Below are positions 16,743 through 26,515 of a DNA stretch of 64,000 nucleotides, piece after piece. The DNA lies in assembly GCF_005876835.1 (NCBI RefSeq), contig NZ_PPSW01000007.1, positions 1 through 64,000 on the forward strand, given 5' to 3'. Each line of letters begins with the position of its first letter. Position 1 is the first letter of the stretch. The stretch is from Pseudoalteromonas phenolica (GTDB taxonomy: Bacteria; Pseudomonadota; Gammaproteobacteria; Enterobacterales; Alteromonadaceae). Below the pieces are notes generated by a model. That model ran no database searches, had not been told where the DNA came from, and worked only from the letters and a program-made list of their open reading frames with translations. The position numbers and the translations under genes are program-made.

Positions 16743-19061
16743 ATGAATAAGAAAAGATTACTAAGCTTATGTATCGCTTTAGCATTAACAGGGTGTAATG
16801 GCAGTGATAATGAGCAACCAGAGATACATAAAGTCGAAGAGCAATCTGATTCGGGATCAAATTCTGGTAACTCAGGATCAGATAGTGAAAACTCAAGTGA
16901 AAGCAGCTTTCCATACGCTGAAGAGCCGATCTTAACCTTAGATATTGTTAAGAAAGGCCTTTCAACATCAGAGCCTATTGGCTATTACATCGATCTTGAA
17001 GAAGCTGCACCAACCTTATTAGTTAGTTTAAGTCGCGGCGAAGAAAGTTTAGAACTGGGCGATCCTGATATTTACATTAAATACGAAAGCTTTCCTGAGG
17101 CAGGTGATGTCCCTGTATTTGATTGTGTGTCTTTTAATAGCCCAAATAGCCACGAAACTTGCATAATCGATAACCCTCAACCTGGTCGATACAATATTCT
17201 CATAGACGCCTATGAGGACTCGGCAGTAAATGATGCAACACTCTTTGCTACTACATCATTATTTGCTAGCAGCGAATTATGTGCTGATATGGTACAAGTG
17301 CGTATTCAAGAAACTATGAATGAAGAAGCAAGAAAGCGTATTTGTGACACCTTGATAGAAACCAAAGCTCGCTTCGAAACAGTACTTAACGACAAGCTCT
17401 CAGAGGATACTGGCGTACCTGTACCGAATGACTTAAACGAGATCACCAATATAAATATCTTTGCGAGTCTATCGAATCATATGAGCTGGGTTGAACACTT
17501 ATGGGACTCAGATAACAGCAGTGGTATTTATTTTGAAACTGCGCCGACTAAATGGTATCACGACTCAACCATCCTTACTTTTAACGCCTTAGAGTGGAGC
17601 GGCGGCCGTTCAGTTGTGCGGTCACTCGCTCATGAGTATGTACACGCGCTTGATGGCCGATATAACAAAGAAGGTGGTTATAACGGCGACTTAGGGTGGT
17701 GGACCGAAGGGTTAGCTGAATATGTAGGGACCTATTACCAGCGCCCATATCAAATGTTACTCGATGCTAATCAAGAAACAAGTTACTCGCTCAGCGATAT
17801 CACAACCCCTACCATTAGCTACAGCTCTTTTTATGATTGGGGCACTTTAGCCGTCGCTTACATGATTGAGCAGCACCCTGGAGAAGTTAAAACTCTCATT
17901 ACGAATATGCGTGCTGGCGAATGGGAAACGGTGAGTACACAGTTAGCAGAGTTTTCAACTGCCTACGAAGAAAGCTTTAAAACATGGCGCACAACGACCT
18001 TAGTTGAGAACTTCAAAGCAAGCGCGCAGCCAATAACTTTAGGTGAAGCAATGCCTATTAACGGGCGTGGTGGCTGGGTATATAGTGTCACTCTATCAGA
18101 AGAGACACCCGCGTTAACCTTCAAAACGTCTGGTGGCTCGACCAACGTAGACCTTTGGGTGAGCAAAGACTCACCTGCACACCCAGCTATAGATCAGGCT
18201 GTGCTTTGCAGCTCAACCACAGAGTCATCCAATGAAGAATCTTGTTCGCTTGAAACACCAGAACAAGGCACTTACTTTGTCACAGTTGGCTCTGATTTTG
18301 CTGGCGCAGATATTTTAGACCTATATTTAACGGCATGTACAGGCACTGACTGTACTGTAGATTTACCAGCACCTATGCCACTGATCACACCTGTCGAACC
18401 ATACCTACCTCACTGGCCAGAAAAAGGCACATTGGACAGCTGTAATTTGGTTGAAACCTATGGCCGCAGCCGCCAGCAGATTGAAGGCTTCACAGTCAAT
18501 AATAGCTCTGACAAAGATATTCAGCTTTATTGGATCAACAACTACTCGGGTACTCAGCCAAGCTCTGCATTCCAAACATTAGCAGCAGGTGAGACATTCA
18601 GCGCGGATAATTGGGTGGTTGGCGATCGTATGATGTTAGGCGATGCTGCGGGTAACTGTTTAGGGGTTGCCATCGTCAACGATACTGATAATAGCTTTGA
18701 AGTAGATGCTGAGTTTGTAAAAGATGCCGTTAGCGAAGCCCCTATTCCAGTTGCAACGGCTGACATTGGCAGCTGCGAATTACTCACTACCTATTCTCGA
18801 CAAAATAACTATGCGCCTGAGTTTGCAGTACATAATCAGTCTGAAACACCTGTAACACTAGCGTGGGTTAACAACAGTGATGGGTCTTTATATTATGGTA
18901 ATTATGGCACGCTAGAATTTGGCGACAGTTATGCTAATAGCAACTGGGTTGTGGGCGACCGCATGGCACTGATGGGCAGTGATGGCCAATGCTACGGCGT
19001 GCTCGATCTCAATGACAGCAGTAACATTTATGTGATTGATGAAAGCTTATTTAAAGATTAA
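16743..19061 (+). CDS. M9 microbial collagenase-like lipoprotein with PPC and VHL-beta-like domains
   Basis: Started at the ATG at 16743 (AGAGAG upstream) the product is 772 residues with lipobox LTGC. Order: low-complexity Ser/Gly linker; a PPC-like beta domain (about 60-170); the M9 catalytic core with HEYVHALDGRY (zinc histidines about 296 and 300) and WWTEGLAEYV (third ligand Glu about 320); a second PPC-like domain (about 440-530); then two homologous repeats of about 95 residues, each with a cysteine pair, LxWxNN and NWVVGDRM. M9 enzymes cleave collagen and gelatin. The usual N-terminal activator domain is absent or reduced. The repeats resemble VHL-type beta domains and probably bind protein or glycan. 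Surface-anchored or released. Confidence 0.86.
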   Translation: MNKKRLLSLCIALALTGCNGSDNEQPEIHKVEEQSDSGSNSGNSGSDSENSSESSFPYAEEPILTLDIVKKGLSTSEPIGYYIDLEEAAPTLLVSLSRGEESLELGDPDIYIKYESFPEAGDVPVFDCVSFNSPNSHETCIIDNPQPGRYNILIDAYEDSAVNDATLFATTSLFASSELCADMVQVRIQETMNEEARKRICDTLIETKARFETVLNDKLSEDTGVPVPNDLNEITNINIFASLSNHMSWVEHLWDSDNSSGIYFETAPTKWYHDSTILTFNALEWSGGRSVVRSLAHEYVHALDGRYNKEGGYNGDLGWWTEGLAEYVGTYYQRPYQMLLDANQETSYSLSDITTPTISYSSFYDWGTLAVAYMIEQHPGEVKTLITNMRAGEWETVSTQLAEFSTAYEESFKTWRTTTLVENFKASAQPITLGEAMPINGRGGWVYSVTLSEETPALTFKTSGGSTNVDLWVSKDSPAHPAIDQAVLCSSTTESSNEESCSLETPEQGTYFVTVGSDFAGADILDLYLTACTGTDCTVDLPAPMPLITPVEPYLPHWPEKGTLDSCNLVETYGRSRQQIEGFTVNNSSDKDIQLYWINNYSGTQPSSAFQTLAAGETFSADNWVVGDRMMLGDAAGNCLGVAIVNDTDNSFEVDAEFVKDAVSEAPIPVATADIGSCELLTTYSRQNNYAPEFAVHNQSETPVTLAWVNNSDGSLYYGNYGTLEFGDSYANSNWVVGDRMALMGSDGQCYGVLDLNDSSNIYVIDESLFKD

Positions 19062-19086
19062 CGCTTTTAAAGCACAGACCTACTTT

Positions 19087-19110
19087 GAGTCACCTGCAAA
19101 TAGGTGACTC
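19087..19110. terminator. hairpin between collagenase and zapE
   Basis: Perfect nine-bp stem GAGTCACCT/AGGTGACTC with six-base loop. There is no strong T-run on either side, so it may be a weak or Rho-assisted terminator for both convergent genes. Confidence 0.5.
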
Positions 19111-19182
19111 ACACACATCAAAAGAAACAAGGATGTTATTTTATGGCAAAGCCCCATTGCAGTTCCACACCGCTGAACAGAT

Positions 19183-20262
19183 TTAAAAAAAAGACCAGCT
19201 CTGCATTTCGACTAAACGGCTTTTGGTTCGCTCAAACGCAAACGCCAGTTGCTCTCCTACATATAACTCTGTTAGGTCACATTCAGCATCAATCACTAAT
19301 AAACAATGCTGTTCATAGCACTCATCAACCAGTGCAATAAAACGTCGCGCTTCGTCATCGAATCGGGCATTTTGAATACTTGAATGTGCGCGCTGGTAAC
19401 CGTCTTCGATACCTTGAGTAACGCGCTTCTCATCGGGCTGTGCGCCCATTTTTGGCACTTTGCTGACAAATATAATTCGGTGATTTTTCGCCAGCTCGAT
19501 ATAATCTGCAGTTGCTCTTGGGGTTGAGCACAAGGCCATAAAATCAAACAAGTAACCGTGTTCACTTTTACCTAATACTTCGACTTCTCTGCGGCATATC
19601 TCGATTTGTTTCGTTTCTAACACACCATGAGCGCGTTCAAATTGAGTTAAAAAACCAGCCTGATCCTGCACAAAGTAATGGGTGTAGTTCGCACCATGAG
19701 CAAAACGGTGATCAACCTCGCCTGCAACGTTAATCACGTCGCACTTTGCTAATAATAACGCGATGGTCGGTAAAAACCGCTCTCGTGCTAAGCCATTATG
19801 GTAAAGCTGCTCAGGATGCGCGTTTGAGGTCGTTACCAACACAACGCCTTCTTTAAATAAGGCGTCGAACAGTCTTGCCATGATCATGGCATCACCAATA
19901 TCAGTGACAAAAAACTCATCAAAACACAGTACCTTGGCTTTACTTTCCCAGTCTTTCGCAACTTGCTGTAAAGGGTTAAGCGTGCCTTGAAGTGCGTTAA
20001 GTGCTTGATGCACTTGCGCCATAAAGTGATGAAAATGAAGTCTTTGCTTAGTCACCCCCGACAAATGCGCAAAGAACAAATCCATCAGCATGGTTTTGCC
20101 TCGCCCAACTGGGCCATATAAATATAAGCTTTGACATGACTTGCCCTGCTCAAGTGCATTCGCCAACGTATCTAAGGCATTCAACGCGATAATTTGGGCA
20201 GGATCTTGAGTCAGCTTTTGAGAATGAATTTGCGAAAAGTAACTGTCAGAGAGAGTTGTCAT
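19183..20262 (-). CDS. zapE: ZapE/AFG1-like cell-division ATPase
   Basis: The 359-residue protein is a P-loop ATPase of the AFG1 family. Visible are Walker A GPVGRGKT (about 50-57), Walker B LCFDEFFVTDIGDAMI, the TTSNAHPEQLY sensor region and RFLPTI motifs. ZapE associates with the Z-ring and reduces FtsZ polymer stability in E. coli, important for division under low oxygen or elevated temperature. The length fits the family. It appears to be a single gene, convergent with the collagenase and separated from pulA by a strong terminator. Confidence 0.92.
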   Translation of the reverse strand: MTTLSDSYFSQIHSQKLTQDPAQIIALNALDTLANALEQGKSCQSLYLYGPVGRGKTMLMDLFFAHLSGVTKQRLHFHHFMAQVHQALNALQGTLNPLQQVAKDWESKAKVLCFDEFFVTDIGDAMIMARLFDALFKEGVVLVTTSNAHPEQLYHNGLARERFLPTIALLLAKCDVINVAGEVDHRFAHGANYTHYFVQDQAGFLTQFERAHGVLETKQIEICRREVEVLGKSEHGYLFDFMALCSTPRATADYIELAKNHRIIFVSKVPKMGAQPDEKRVTQGIEDGYQRAHSSIQNARFDDEARRFIALVDECYEQHCLLVIDAECDLTELYVGEQLAFAFERTKSRLVEMQSWSFF

Positions 20263-20350
20263 ACTAGAGCGAAACAGAATAAAGATAGTCTATCGTGTAT
20301 TTTACAGGTTTTGCTAAGAAGATAAGACTATTTTGACTTATTAAAAAGAA

Positions 20351-20378
20351 AAAAGCGCCGGGGGCAGCCGGCGCTTTT
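20351..20378 (-). terminator. strong rho-independent terminator of pulA
   Basis: Eleven-bp perfect stem AAAAGCGCCGG/CCGGCGCTTTT with a six-base loop; on the minus strand the stem runs straight into T-rich sequence. It is about 95 bp beyond the pulA stop. Confidence 0.85.
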
Positions 20379-20472
20379 AGATTCGTATTCAAGGGGAATT
20401 GAATACCTTTACTCTCAGTAATTTAACCAGTATAGATGAAATCACTAAAAGTCCAGTAAAGTATAGGTCGTT

Positions 20473-23271
20473 TTACTTATACTTGACTAAGACCACTGTG
20501 CTCAGTGCCGGTACATCAATTCCCTCTGCTGTAATTTTTGTCTCTTTGACCACAGGGTCATGACCCTGTTTTAGCACTGGATGTAACTGGTAATCTTGAC
20601 TTTCGACAACTTTGAATGAATTTTGTTCATTATTAGCGTTGAAGATCACCAAAATACGCGAAAATTTGTTATCTACAGCCTCACCCTGAGTATCATCTAA
20701 CTGCATAACAATTAGACCTGATTGATGATTTTTATCATTCACTGATTTTTGCGTATTTAAAAATTGGACTTTTTGCTGAACTTGATCTGCGGTTGCAAGA
20801 CGGAATAACTCAGAACTATTTCTGATTTTCAGCATATCGATGAACATGCCTTTTGCCAATTGAATATCTGCTGAACTCACATCATCGCGGTCTTGGTGAC
20901 CTGCAAGTACCGTTTTGATTAAAGGCCAGTTATCTTTGTCTTTATCGGCTGGAGGTAGACCTACATCATAGTTATTGTTTTGCCCCGCAAAGTCTGTAGC
21001 ATTAAACCAGTCGCCATAATCATAGCTATCTCGTAAAAATGACTTTGAACGTAATAGCTCAGATCCCATAGGAATAAATGGAATACCTTGACCATACATC
21101 ACATAACTCATGCTTTGCGTATGTAAACGCACACGCTCAGCGGCGGTTAAATCAAACGCAAGACGGTACTGGCTGTTATCCCATAGTGTTTGGTTATCAT
21201 GCTTAGACACATAGTTAATGGTGTCTGCCGGGTCTAACGCATAACCTGTAGGTTGGTCGCCATAAGGCACGTCTTTACCTAAACGCTTATCTAACCCATT
21301 GTATTTATTTGCTAAGTTATATTCAGCGAGATTACCCGCCATACCGATGCGCACTTGATCCATCGCCACAAAATAACGTTGTTTGCTTTGTGCGTCAGTT
21401 TGTAACTCGTTAGGTAATGTTAGCAGACCATTACCCACACCTTGCGTGTCACGGGTATTGTTGCCAGGGCCTCGAACTGCATCACGAAGACGATCGCTAA
21501 ATGTGCCAATCTCAGTGCCACCCAATTCTAACTGACTGGCCTGCACAAATTGTGCATTATTGGCTACTTCACCGAAGTTCCAGCCTTCACCGTAAAAGTA
21601 AGTATCTGGATCAACTTCACGAACTAGCTCTCGCGCTTGTAGCATTTCAGCTTTTGGCTGATGCCCCATTAAGTCGAATCTAAAACCATCAATCTTGTAA
21701 TCACGGGCCCAAGTCACCAATGAGTCATTCATCAGCTTTGCCATCATGGTACGCTCAGTTGCAGTATTACCGCAGGTGTAACAAGTTGATTGCTCAACAA
21801 TACCTGTTGTTGGATTTAAACGGTGGTAGTATCCCGGCACAATTTTATCGAGCACGGAATTTTTTGCCAAACCGAACTGATGGGTGTGGTTATACACCAC
21901 GTCCATGATCACACGAAAACCCATTGAATGAAGGTGTTGTACCATTTCTCTAAATTCAACAATACGCGTTACGCCCATCGAATTTGTCGCATAGCTGCCT
22001 TCTGGCACTGTGTAATGGAATGGATCATATCCCCAGTTGTAGTTATCAAATTGACGTAGCACACTGACAAGCTTTTGCGCTTTAGCTGAGTCTGTTGGAT
22101 AACTTTTTAATACATCGACTACTCGTGTGCCTTTTTCCCAAGTATTTTGACACTCGTCTAATTTGGGCAGCTGCTTACACACAAATTGCATACTTGACGT
22201 ATGTTCAATGACCGTTTCAGCATCTTCGTTGATACTGCCTAAATCATAAGTCGGCAGTAGATGAATGTTATTTAAGCCGGCATCTCTTAGCGCCGTTAAA
22301 TGCTTCATGCCATCTGAGTTCATATCGGTAAAAGCTAGATATTTACCACGCCATGCACTGTTGCTCAGCGCTTTATCACTGGCACTAAAATCGCGAATAT
22401 GGGTTTCGTATAACACATTATCTTCAGGTTTATTGATACTCGGCACTGAATGACTTCCCCATCCCGTAGGCTGCGTGGCTTTATCATTTAAGTCAACAAC
22501 TTGGGCATGGCTACTGTTTGTCGATAAACTCAATGCATATGGGTCAGTTGTAATTATTGTTTCGACTTTTTTCGTTTCTGGATGATATACGGTGATTTCA
22601 TACTGGTAATAATCAAGTGCAGCGACATTGTTAGCCTTTACTTGCCAAACGCCGGTGTTTTTATCTTCCTGCATCGGTATTTTATTAGCCGGATTATGAA
22701 GACTATTACCAAACGCTAGTAAAGATACCTTTTGTGCTGTAGGTGCCCACAGCTTAAATTGCACAGAATCTGCCAGTACGGTGGCACCTAGATCAGACAC
22801 TTCATTGGCATCATTCGCAGTTAAAGTATAAAGCGAATCTAATAGCTCACCTTGCTGTACAAAGCTCACAAGTGCGCCTTTACTATCAACCACACTGACC
22901 TGCCCTTTCGCCCAGCTTTTAGCTTGTTGATTGGTAAGCGCAACTTTATACGCTTTAAAATCAGCTAAATGTGGATAGCTAGCCGCAACCCAAGCCGGTA
23001 ATTCAACCTTAGCGAGTGCAACTTGTTGTGACATTTGTCCTTCAATTAAGGCGCTTTTTAGCTGTAAGTTAGATTGTGCAACTGAAGGCGTCAGTAATAG
23101 TAATTCTGAGGTTAACCAGTGCGCGCCATAAGTCGCTTGTGTTGCGATTTGCTCGGCTTGTTGTTCAAAAGCTTGCTGTGTGTTTACCAGTTGGCAAGCA
23201 CTTAAAGATGCCACAAGCGGGATTATTGTCATTTTCGTAATTAAACCCAAAGACTTTGTTACTTTGCGCAT
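20473..23271 (-). CDS. pulA: lipoprotein pullulanase-type alpha-1,6-glucosidase (GH13)
   Basis: The 932-residue protein has a lipoprotein signal ending LSAC (Cys 26), a preceding N-terminal module, a CBM48 domain (about 160-250, VQFKLWAPTAQKVSLLAFG) and a GH13 barrel. Catalytic motifs are DVVYNH (region I), DGFRFDLMGHQ (nucleophile Asp 533), FYGEGWNFGE (acid/base Glu 562) and VSKHDN (Asp 692). It hydrolyses alpha-1,6 branches of pullulan, amylopectin or glycogen-derived dextrins. The YNWGYDPFHYTVPEGSY segment is typical of pullulanases. It is divergent from the TonB receptor with two mirror-image operators in between, so both are likely co-regulated by an alpha-glucan signal. Confidence 0.93.
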   Translation of the reverse strand: MRKVTKSLGLITKMTIIPLVASLSACQLVNTQQAFEQQAEQIATQATYGAHWLTSELLLLTPSVAQSNLQLKSALIEGQMSQQVALAKVELPAWVAASYPHLADFKAYKVALTNQQAKSWAKGQVSVVDSKGALVSFVQQGELLDSLYTLTANDANEVSDLGATVLADSVQFKLWAPTAQKVSLLAFGNSLHNPANKIPMQEDKNTGVWQVKANNVAALDYYQYEITVYHPETKKVETIITTDPYALSLSTNSSHAQVVDLNDKATQPTGWGSHSVPSINKPEDNVLYETHIRDFSASDKALSNSAWRGKYLAFTDMNSDGMKHLTALRDAGLNNIHLLPTYDLGSINEDAETVIEHTSSMQFVCKQLPKLDECQNTWEKGTRVVDVLKSYPTDSAKAQKLVSVLRQFDNYNWGYDPFHYTVPEGSYATNSMGVTRIVEFREMVQHLHSMGFRVIMDVVYNHTHQFGLAKNSVLDKIVPGYYHRLNPTTGIVEQSTCYTCGNTATERTMMAKLMNDSLVTWARDYKIDGFRFDLMGHQPKAEMLQARELVREVDPDTYFYGEGWNFGEVANNAQFVQASQLELGGTEIGTFSDRLRDAVRGPGNNTRDTQGVGNGLLTLPNELQTDAQSKQRYFVAMDQVRIGMAGNLAEYNLANKYNGLDKRLGKDVPYGDQPTGYALDPADTINYVSKHDNQTLWDNSQYRLAFDLTAAERVRLHTQSMSYVMYGQGIPFIPMGSELLRSKSFLRDSYDYGDWFNATDFAGQNNNYDVGLPPADKDKDNWPLIKTVLAGHQDRDDVSSADIQLAKGMFIDMLKIRNSSELFRLATADQVQQKVQFLNTQKSVNDKNHQSGLIVMQLDDTQGEAVDNKFSRILVIFNANNEQNSFKVVESQDYQLHPVLKQGHDPVVKETKITAEGIDVPALSTVVLVKYK

Positions 23272-23360
23272 TGGCGAGTCCCATTATTTTAAAAGTATTT
23301 TCAACTAGGTCATACGTTACTGAATGCCCTATATTTGACACAACCAAATGAATAGCTTTT

Positions 23361-23372
23361 GCATACGTATTC
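23361..23372. promoter_or_regulatory. operator copy 1 in pulA/TonB-receptor intergenic region
   Basis: GCATACGTATTC contains the palindrome ATACGTAT. It is the exact reverse complement of the site at 23401-23412, 40 bp away. The form fits a LacI-family regulator such as MalR-type proteins (inference). Confidence 0.6.
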
Positions 23373-23400
23373 AACGCACCTAGTCTAAACTGGTAACTAT

Positions 23401-23412
23401 GAATACGTATGC
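23401..23412. promoter_or_regulatory. operator copy 2 in pulA/TonB-receptor intergenic region
   Basis: GAATACGTATGC, mirror image of the site at 23361. One site is nearer each of the two divergent genes, and both could be bound by one dimer of dimers with looping over about four helical turns. Confidence 0.6.
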
Positions 23413-23559
23413 ATTAACTATTCATCAACACAACACGGCTATATATTAAGCTCCGACAACCCATAACATGTTGGCATGACCGAACGATTACATAAGTTAC
23501 TATAAAGTTTGGCATGTTAACGGTATAACCGAACACCTATGGCAACGGGGATAAAACAA

Positions 23560-26352
23560 ATGCAAAAACTAAAACCAAGCAAAGTGACCTTGGCACTTTT
23601 AGCAAGTGGCTTTGCTGCAATGAGTGCACCAATGTTTGCAGCTGCGCAAGATGCAGAGCAAAAAGCACAAAAAGACGTTGAAGTTATCGAAGTAAAAGGC
23701 TTCCGCCGCTCGCTAGTTGAATCTATCAACGCTAAACGTTTTTCTACCAGCGTAGTTGAAACCATTTCAGCTGAAGACATCGGTAAACTACCTGACTCTT
23801 CAATCGCAGAATCTTTATCTCGCCTGCCTGGTCTTGCTACACAGCGCTTAGATGGCCGTGCAAGTAAGATCTCTATCCGTGGTTTCGGTGAAAATGAAAG
23901 CGGCACAACATTAAATGGCCGTGAACAAGTTTCTATCAGCGACAACCGCGGCGCTGAATTCGACCTTTACCCTTCTGAAATCATGAGCGGCGTAACCGTT
24001 TATAAAACACCAGATGCAAGCATCGAAGGTGAAGGTATTGCAGGTACAGTTAACCTACAAACAATCAAGCCATTAGACCAAGATGGTCGTATTATTCAAG
24101 TTAATGGCGTTATCGAAAAAACCAGCTTTGAAAAGCTAAACCCAGACGGTGAAGACCAAGGCCACAAGGCAACATTCTTCTACCTAGACAAATTCGCTGA
24201 TGACACAATCGGTGTGGCATTTGCACTTAACACCATGAGCTCTCCAAACCAAGAAAAACGTTGGAATGCATGGGGTTACCCTGAGTTTGAACAAGATGGT
24301 AAAAAGTACTCTATCTTAGGTGGTGCTAAGCCATACGTTCGCTCTTCTGAGCTTGAACGTGACTCTATGATGTTCGTACTAGAAGCGGCACCGCGTGATG
24401 ACGTACGTATGACCTTCGATGCACTATATGTAGATTTCTTAGACAAGCAGCGCCTGCGTGGTATTGAAATTCCATTTGCATGGGGCCAAGGTACTGTAAG
24501 CGCAAATTCAGTAGATGATGCGTCAGGCTTTATTACTTCTGGCACAACTATGGGTCAACGTGTTGTAGTGCGTAATGATTACAACGAGCGTGATGCTGAG
24601 ATGAAATCGTTAGGTTTCAATACAAAGTGGGATGTTAATACTGACTTAACTTTAGACTTTGACGTAAGCTACTCAAAAGTAGAAAAGAAAATCGTTGGTA
24701 TTGAAAGCTACGCAGGTACAGGTCGAGGCAATGACCGTGGTGAAGCTGACACACTAAGCTATACACTTGACGGTGGTAACACGGGCGCAAAATTCAATCA
24801 CAACCTTAACTATGCAGACTACGACCTAATTCAATTAGGCGGTCCTTTAAGCTGGGGTTGGAGTGGCGCGTTAAATGATGCGTTCAACGTAACAGGTACT
24901 GATTTTGAAAACCAACTACAAGATGGTTTCATTAATACTCCTGAAGTTGAAGACGAACTTAAATCTCTGAAATTTGCAGCTACACAAGCAATCGAGAATG
25001 ACTTTATCTCATCAGTTTCTGCGGGTATTTCATACCGTGACCGCGAAAAAGCGAAGTTATCAGAAGGTTACTTCTTAACGCTTTCAAGCTTCAAGTACCC
25101 AAGTAACACTGGCATGATGGTAGTACCTGAGCAATATCGTCTGGGTACAGCTAATCTAGATTTCATTGGCATGGGCGAAATGATTGCTTATGACGTGAAC
25201 GGCCTTGTTCGTGACGGTTATTACTATGGTCTGCAAGAAAGCTTAACTAATTCATCTCACGCAACTAAGTCTTGGACTGTACGTGAAAAAGTAACTTCTT
25301 TATTTGTAAAAGCAGATATCGACACTGAAGTCGCTGACATGCCATTAAGTGGTAACATGGGTTTACGTTATGTGCGCTCTGAGCAGTCATCAAAAGGTAA
25401 TGCGTTTAACACCGTGGATGGTAAGGTAGTTACTTCACCTACTGACATCAGCCATGACTATAACCATTTATTACCTAGCTTAAATTTAACGTTAAAGCTA
25501 GACGACGACCAGTCAATGCGTTTTGGTGCAGCGAAAACCATTTCACGTGCTCGTCTGGATGAAATGAATGCGTCTTTTAGTGCAACATACAATCAGCAAC
25601 CTGATTCTAATGGTAACAACTGGTCAATCGGCGGTGGTAACCCAGAGCTTGAGCCAAAAGAAGCATTTGGCCTAGACTTAACTTACGAAAACTACTTCAG
25701 CAGCGAAGGCTACTTTGCAGTCGCACTATTCCATAAAGACATTACTAACTGGCACTTCGACGGTCAATATGCGGTTGATATGACAGGTGTTGCAGATCCT
25801 GCAACTGGCGCTATCCCTGCGAACCCAAATGGTACAGGTAGTGGTAAAGTAAATGGTGGTGAAGGTACGCTTTGGGGTTATGAACTGTCTGGTACATTAC
25901 CTCTTAACGTGTTCTCTGAGGCATTAGACGGCTTCGGTATTATTGCAAGCTACACAGGTGTTGAGTCTGACCTTAAGAACCCTGAAGGCGCTGAATACAA
26001 GATACCGGGTCTTTCAGAAAGTATTTCAACATTCACTTTCTACTATGAAAATCACGGTTTCTCAGCTCGTGCAAGCATGCGTAAACGTGATGACTTCAAA
26101 GGTGACGTAAACGGTATCGGTTACACAGCGACTCAAGTAGACATCATGGGTGAAACAATTTGGGATGCACAAATTGGCTATGACTTTGGTGAAGGTGGCT
26201 TCAAAGACCTTGAAGGCCTATCTGTATTCCTACAGGGTTACAACTTGACTGAAGAGCCTTTCACTACGCTAAGCGGTGACAATGCGTTACAGGTACGTGA
26301 TTACCAAGATTACGGCCGTAACTACTCGTTAGGCTTCGCATATAAGTTCTAA
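23560..26352 (+). CDS. TonB-dependent outer-membrane receptor, probable maltodextrin uptake
   Basis: The start is placed at the ATG at 23560 because a GGGGAT ribosome-binding site lies just upstream; the alternative at 23539 would add seven residues. The 930-residue protein has a Sec signal peptide (cleavage after the AAAQ region), a short linker DVEVIEVKGFRRSLVESINAK, a plug domain (SAEDIGKLPDSSIAESLSRLPG, ISIRGFGENESGTTLNG) and a 22-strand barrel ending in ...YSLGFAYKF with the terminal phenylalanine. It belongs to the Xanthomonas/Caulobacter-type TonB receptor subfamily. With the divergent pullulanase and downstream halogenase-like gene it suggests import of branched or linear alpha-glucan oligomers. 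Confidence 0.9.
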   Translation: MQKLKPSKVTLALLASGFAAMSAPMFAAAQDAEQKAQKDVEVIEVKGFRRSLVESINAKRFSTSVVETISAEDIGKLPDSSIAESLSRLPGLATQRLDGRASKISIRGFGENESGTTLNGREQVSISDNRGAEFDLYPSEIMSGVTVYKTPDASIEGEGIAGTVNLQTIKPLDQDGRIIQVNGVIEKTSFEKLNPDGEDQGHKATFFYLDKFADDTIGVAFALNTMSSPNQEKRWNAWGYPEFEQDGKKYSILGGAKPYVRSSELERDSMMFVLEAAPRDDVRMTFDALYVDFLDKQRLRGIEIPFAWGQGTVSANSVDDASGFITSGTTMGQRVVVRNDYNERDAEMKSLGFNTKWDVNTDLTLDFDVSYSKVEKKIVGIESYAGTGRGNDRGEADTLSYTLDGGNTGAKFNHNLNYADYDLIQLGGPLSWGWSGALNDAFNVTGTDFENQLQDGFINTPEVEDELKSLKFAATQAIENDFISSVSAGISYRDREKAKLSEGYFLTLSSFKYPSNTGMMVVPEQYRLGTANLDFIGMGEMIAYDVNGLVRDGYYYGLQESLTNSSHATKSWTVREKVTSLFVKADIDTEVADMPLSGNMGLRYVRSEQSSKGNAFNTVDGKVVTSPTDISHDYNHLLPSLNLTLKLDDDQSMRFGAAKTISRARLDEMNASFSATYNQQPDSNGNNWSIGGGNPELEPKEAFGLDLTYENYFSSEGYFAVALFHKDITNWHFDGQYAVDMTGVADPATGAIPANPNGTGSGKVNGGEGTLWGYELSGTLPLNVFSEALDGFGIIASYTGVESDLKNPEGAEYKIPGLSESISTFTFYYENHGFSARASMRKRDDFKGDVNGIGYTATQVDIMGETIWDAQIGYDFGEGGFKDLEGLSVFLQGYNLTEEPFTTLSGDNALQVRDYQDYGRNYSLGFAYKF

Positions 26353-26383
26353 ACGAGCGTGATAAAGCTAAGTTAGTTATGAT

Positions 26384-26415
26384 AGCCCTTGCGATGAAAA
26401 TCCAAGGGCTTTTTA
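26384..26415 (+). terminator. terminator after the TonB receptor
   Basis: Stem AGCCCTT/AAGGGCT with a 13-base loop followed by five T. Readthrough could still serve the downstream halogenase-like gene. Confidence 0.7.
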
Positions 26416-26515
26416 ATATGCTTAGTTTCAATGGTAAATATTAAAGCGACTCGGTAGCACCGACTTTATGTCGGGTCTAAAGCGCAGCTTATTAACGTGC
26501 TATACAGGGTAAATT

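Noticed and set aside
19104-19340. 78-codon plus-strand frame with a possible AAGGATG site
   Set aside because: Most of it is antisense to the conserved end of zapE, and its translation has no recognisable pattern. Only the first part is outside zapE.
23165-23374. 69-codon minus-strand frame across the pulA start and operator region
   Set aside because: It lies in another frame over the signal-peptide codons of pulA and the operator; no start signal, and pulA itself has a clear lipoprotein signal.
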